Source of the DNA: Methylocystis suflitae
GTDB taxonomy: Bacteria; Pseudomonadota; Alphaproteobacteria; Rhizobiales; Beijerinckiaceae
DNA: 64,000 nucleotides
Direction: 5' to 3'
Assembly: GCF_024448135.1 (NCBI RefSeq)
Contig: NZ_JAMRYX010000041.1
Location: forward strand, 1-64,000
Below the pieces are notes generated by a model. The model saw only the letters and a program-made list of their open reading frames with translations. It did not search any database and was not told the DNA's origin. The translations under genes were made by a program, and so were the position numbers. Positions 63,342-64,000 of this stretch are shown here, one piece after another (position 1 is the stretch's first letter; every line of letters starts with the position of its first letter).

Positions 63342-64000
63342 GTGACCCCGCGCGATAACGACGTATTCGAAGCCACAACGCCGGGGTTGCCCGTCGCGAG
63401 GCCACAAGCAAGCGGCGGATTTTTCGAGTCGCTGCGCGAACGGCTGCCGAGAGGCGTGCTCAGCGTGCTCGGCGTGGCGGCCAGTCTCGCCGTCTTTGCG
63501 CTCGCTGCTTATATTCTGGGTCGAACGCTCTCAAGTCTCAGCTACGCCGATCTGCTGAATGCTTTTCGCGCGACGAGCGGCGCGCAGATTTTGGCGTCCT
63601 TGGCCCTCTCCGCGCTCTCCTATCTGTTTTTGACCGGTTATGACGTCGTCGCCCTCTATCATATGAGAACGCGCGCGCCCTACAGGGTCGCTGCGCTCGC
63701 GTCCTTCGCAAGCTACGCCATTTCTTTTAACCTTGGATTTCCCATCATCACCAGCGCGGCCGTGCGCTACTGGATCTACTCTCGCGTCGCCTTGAGCGCG
63801 CTGCAAGTCGCGAACATAACGGTTTTCGCCGGCGTCACGTTCTGGCTCGGGATGACGCTGGTGATGGGGATAGGCTTTATCTACGGCGCGGATGCGCTCG
63901 AGGCGCTCGACGGCTTGCCGGCCTTCCTTCACATCATTCCCGGCGTTCTCATACTTGCAGGCGTACTCTTTTATTTTGCCTGGGTGACGGTTGAACGCCG
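63342..64000 (+). CDS. MprF-like membrane protein, N-terminal part (runs off window)
   Basis: Partial gene, first 219 residues. Helix VLSVLGVAASLAVFALAAYI is followed by a flippase-type region (SALSYLFLTGYDVVALYHMR, then PYRVAALASFASYAISFNLG, and AAVRYWIYSRVALS), which matches the N-terminal lysyl-phosphatidylglycerol flippase/UPF0104 domain of MprF proteins. The C-terminal synthase domain, if present, lies outside the window. The GTG start at 63342 follows GAGGG; a TTG at 63327 is an alternative. Confidence 0.75.
   Translation, partial: MTPRDNDVFEATTPGLPVARPQASGGFFESLRERLPRGVLSVLGVAASLAVFALAAYILGRTLSSLSYADLLNAFRATSGAQILASLALSALSYLFLTGYDVVALYHMRTRAPYRVAALASFASYAISFNLGFPIITSAAVRYWIYSRVALSALQVANITVFAGVTFWLGMTLVMGIGFIYGADALEALDGLPAFLHIIPGVLILAGVLFYFAWVTVER

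Overview
The window is GC-rich, densely coded DNA that looks like a chromosome segment from an alphaproteobacterium of the order Hyphomicrobiales. Irr-fabA-fabB-fabI synteny, HWE-family histidine kinases and the hup/hyp layout all point that way. A cytosolic copper-storage-type protein (Csp/DUF326), a Cu(I) P-type ATPase and a lanthanide-type PQQ alcohol dehydrogenase with its XoxJ-like and cytochrome c partners suggest a methylotroph, most likely a type II methanotroph (Methylocystis/Methylosinus group). No methane monooxygenase genes are in the window, so that placement is inference.

Layout. 0.1-8.3 kb holds housekeeping genes: L,D-transpeptidase, dxs, a DUF123 protein, hisS, a tandem universal stress protein, a META-domain lipoprotein-like protein, a D-2-hydroxyacid dehydrogenase and an SH3b protein. 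8.3-13.6 kb holds an HWE kinase/receiver pair, irr, fabA-fabB-fabI and a small cytochrome c. 13.6-16.6 kb is a copper module (Csp-like protein facing a CopA-type ATPase). 16.7-26.9 kb is an accessory stretch: a TPR protein with 102-bp DNA repeats, a LuxR-type regulator bracketed by two matching TCACCC-N4-GGGTGA dyads, several small secreted proteins (one interrupted by an amber codon in its signal peptide), a short PhnA-like protein, an NDUFA9-like SDR and a membrane HWE kinase.

27.2-46.8 kb is a complete uptake [NiFe]-hydrogenase locus on the + strand: hupGHIJK, hypABFCDE, hupR, hupT, the H2-sensing hydrogenase hupUV, then hupSLCD, a tiny HupE-like membrane protein and hupF. Consensus sigma-54 (-24/-12) promoters precede hupG and hupS. 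HupS has all six cysteines of the O2-tolerant (group 1d) proximal cluster. H2 sensing by HupUV-HupT-HupR should act through the sigma-54 promoters. Because hupR/T/U/V lie downstream of one of these promoters in a tightly overlapping gene string, the circuit may activate itself.

47.0-50.6 kb holds a sigma factor with a zinc-finger anti-sigma candidate, a truncated haemoglobin paired with a 2Fe-2S flavin reductase, and a RES/Xre toxin-antitoxin pair with a remnant of a second antitoxin. 50.8-59.1 kb is an alcohol-oxidation and respiration block: xoxF-like, xoxJ-like and cytochrome c genes divergent from a caa3 oxidase (coxB with a haem c domain, a coxA-coxC fusion, a small membrane protein, ctaG). 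It has the parts for electron flow from alcohol through cytochrome c to O2. 59.3-64.0 kb holds a broken secreted gene, an orphan AAA ATPase of unusual composition, an O-antigen ligase-family protein and the start of an MprF-like membrane protein that runs off the window.

No rRNA, tRNA, CRISPR array or intact insertion sequence was recognised. All assignments come from reading the sequence. No database search was possible.
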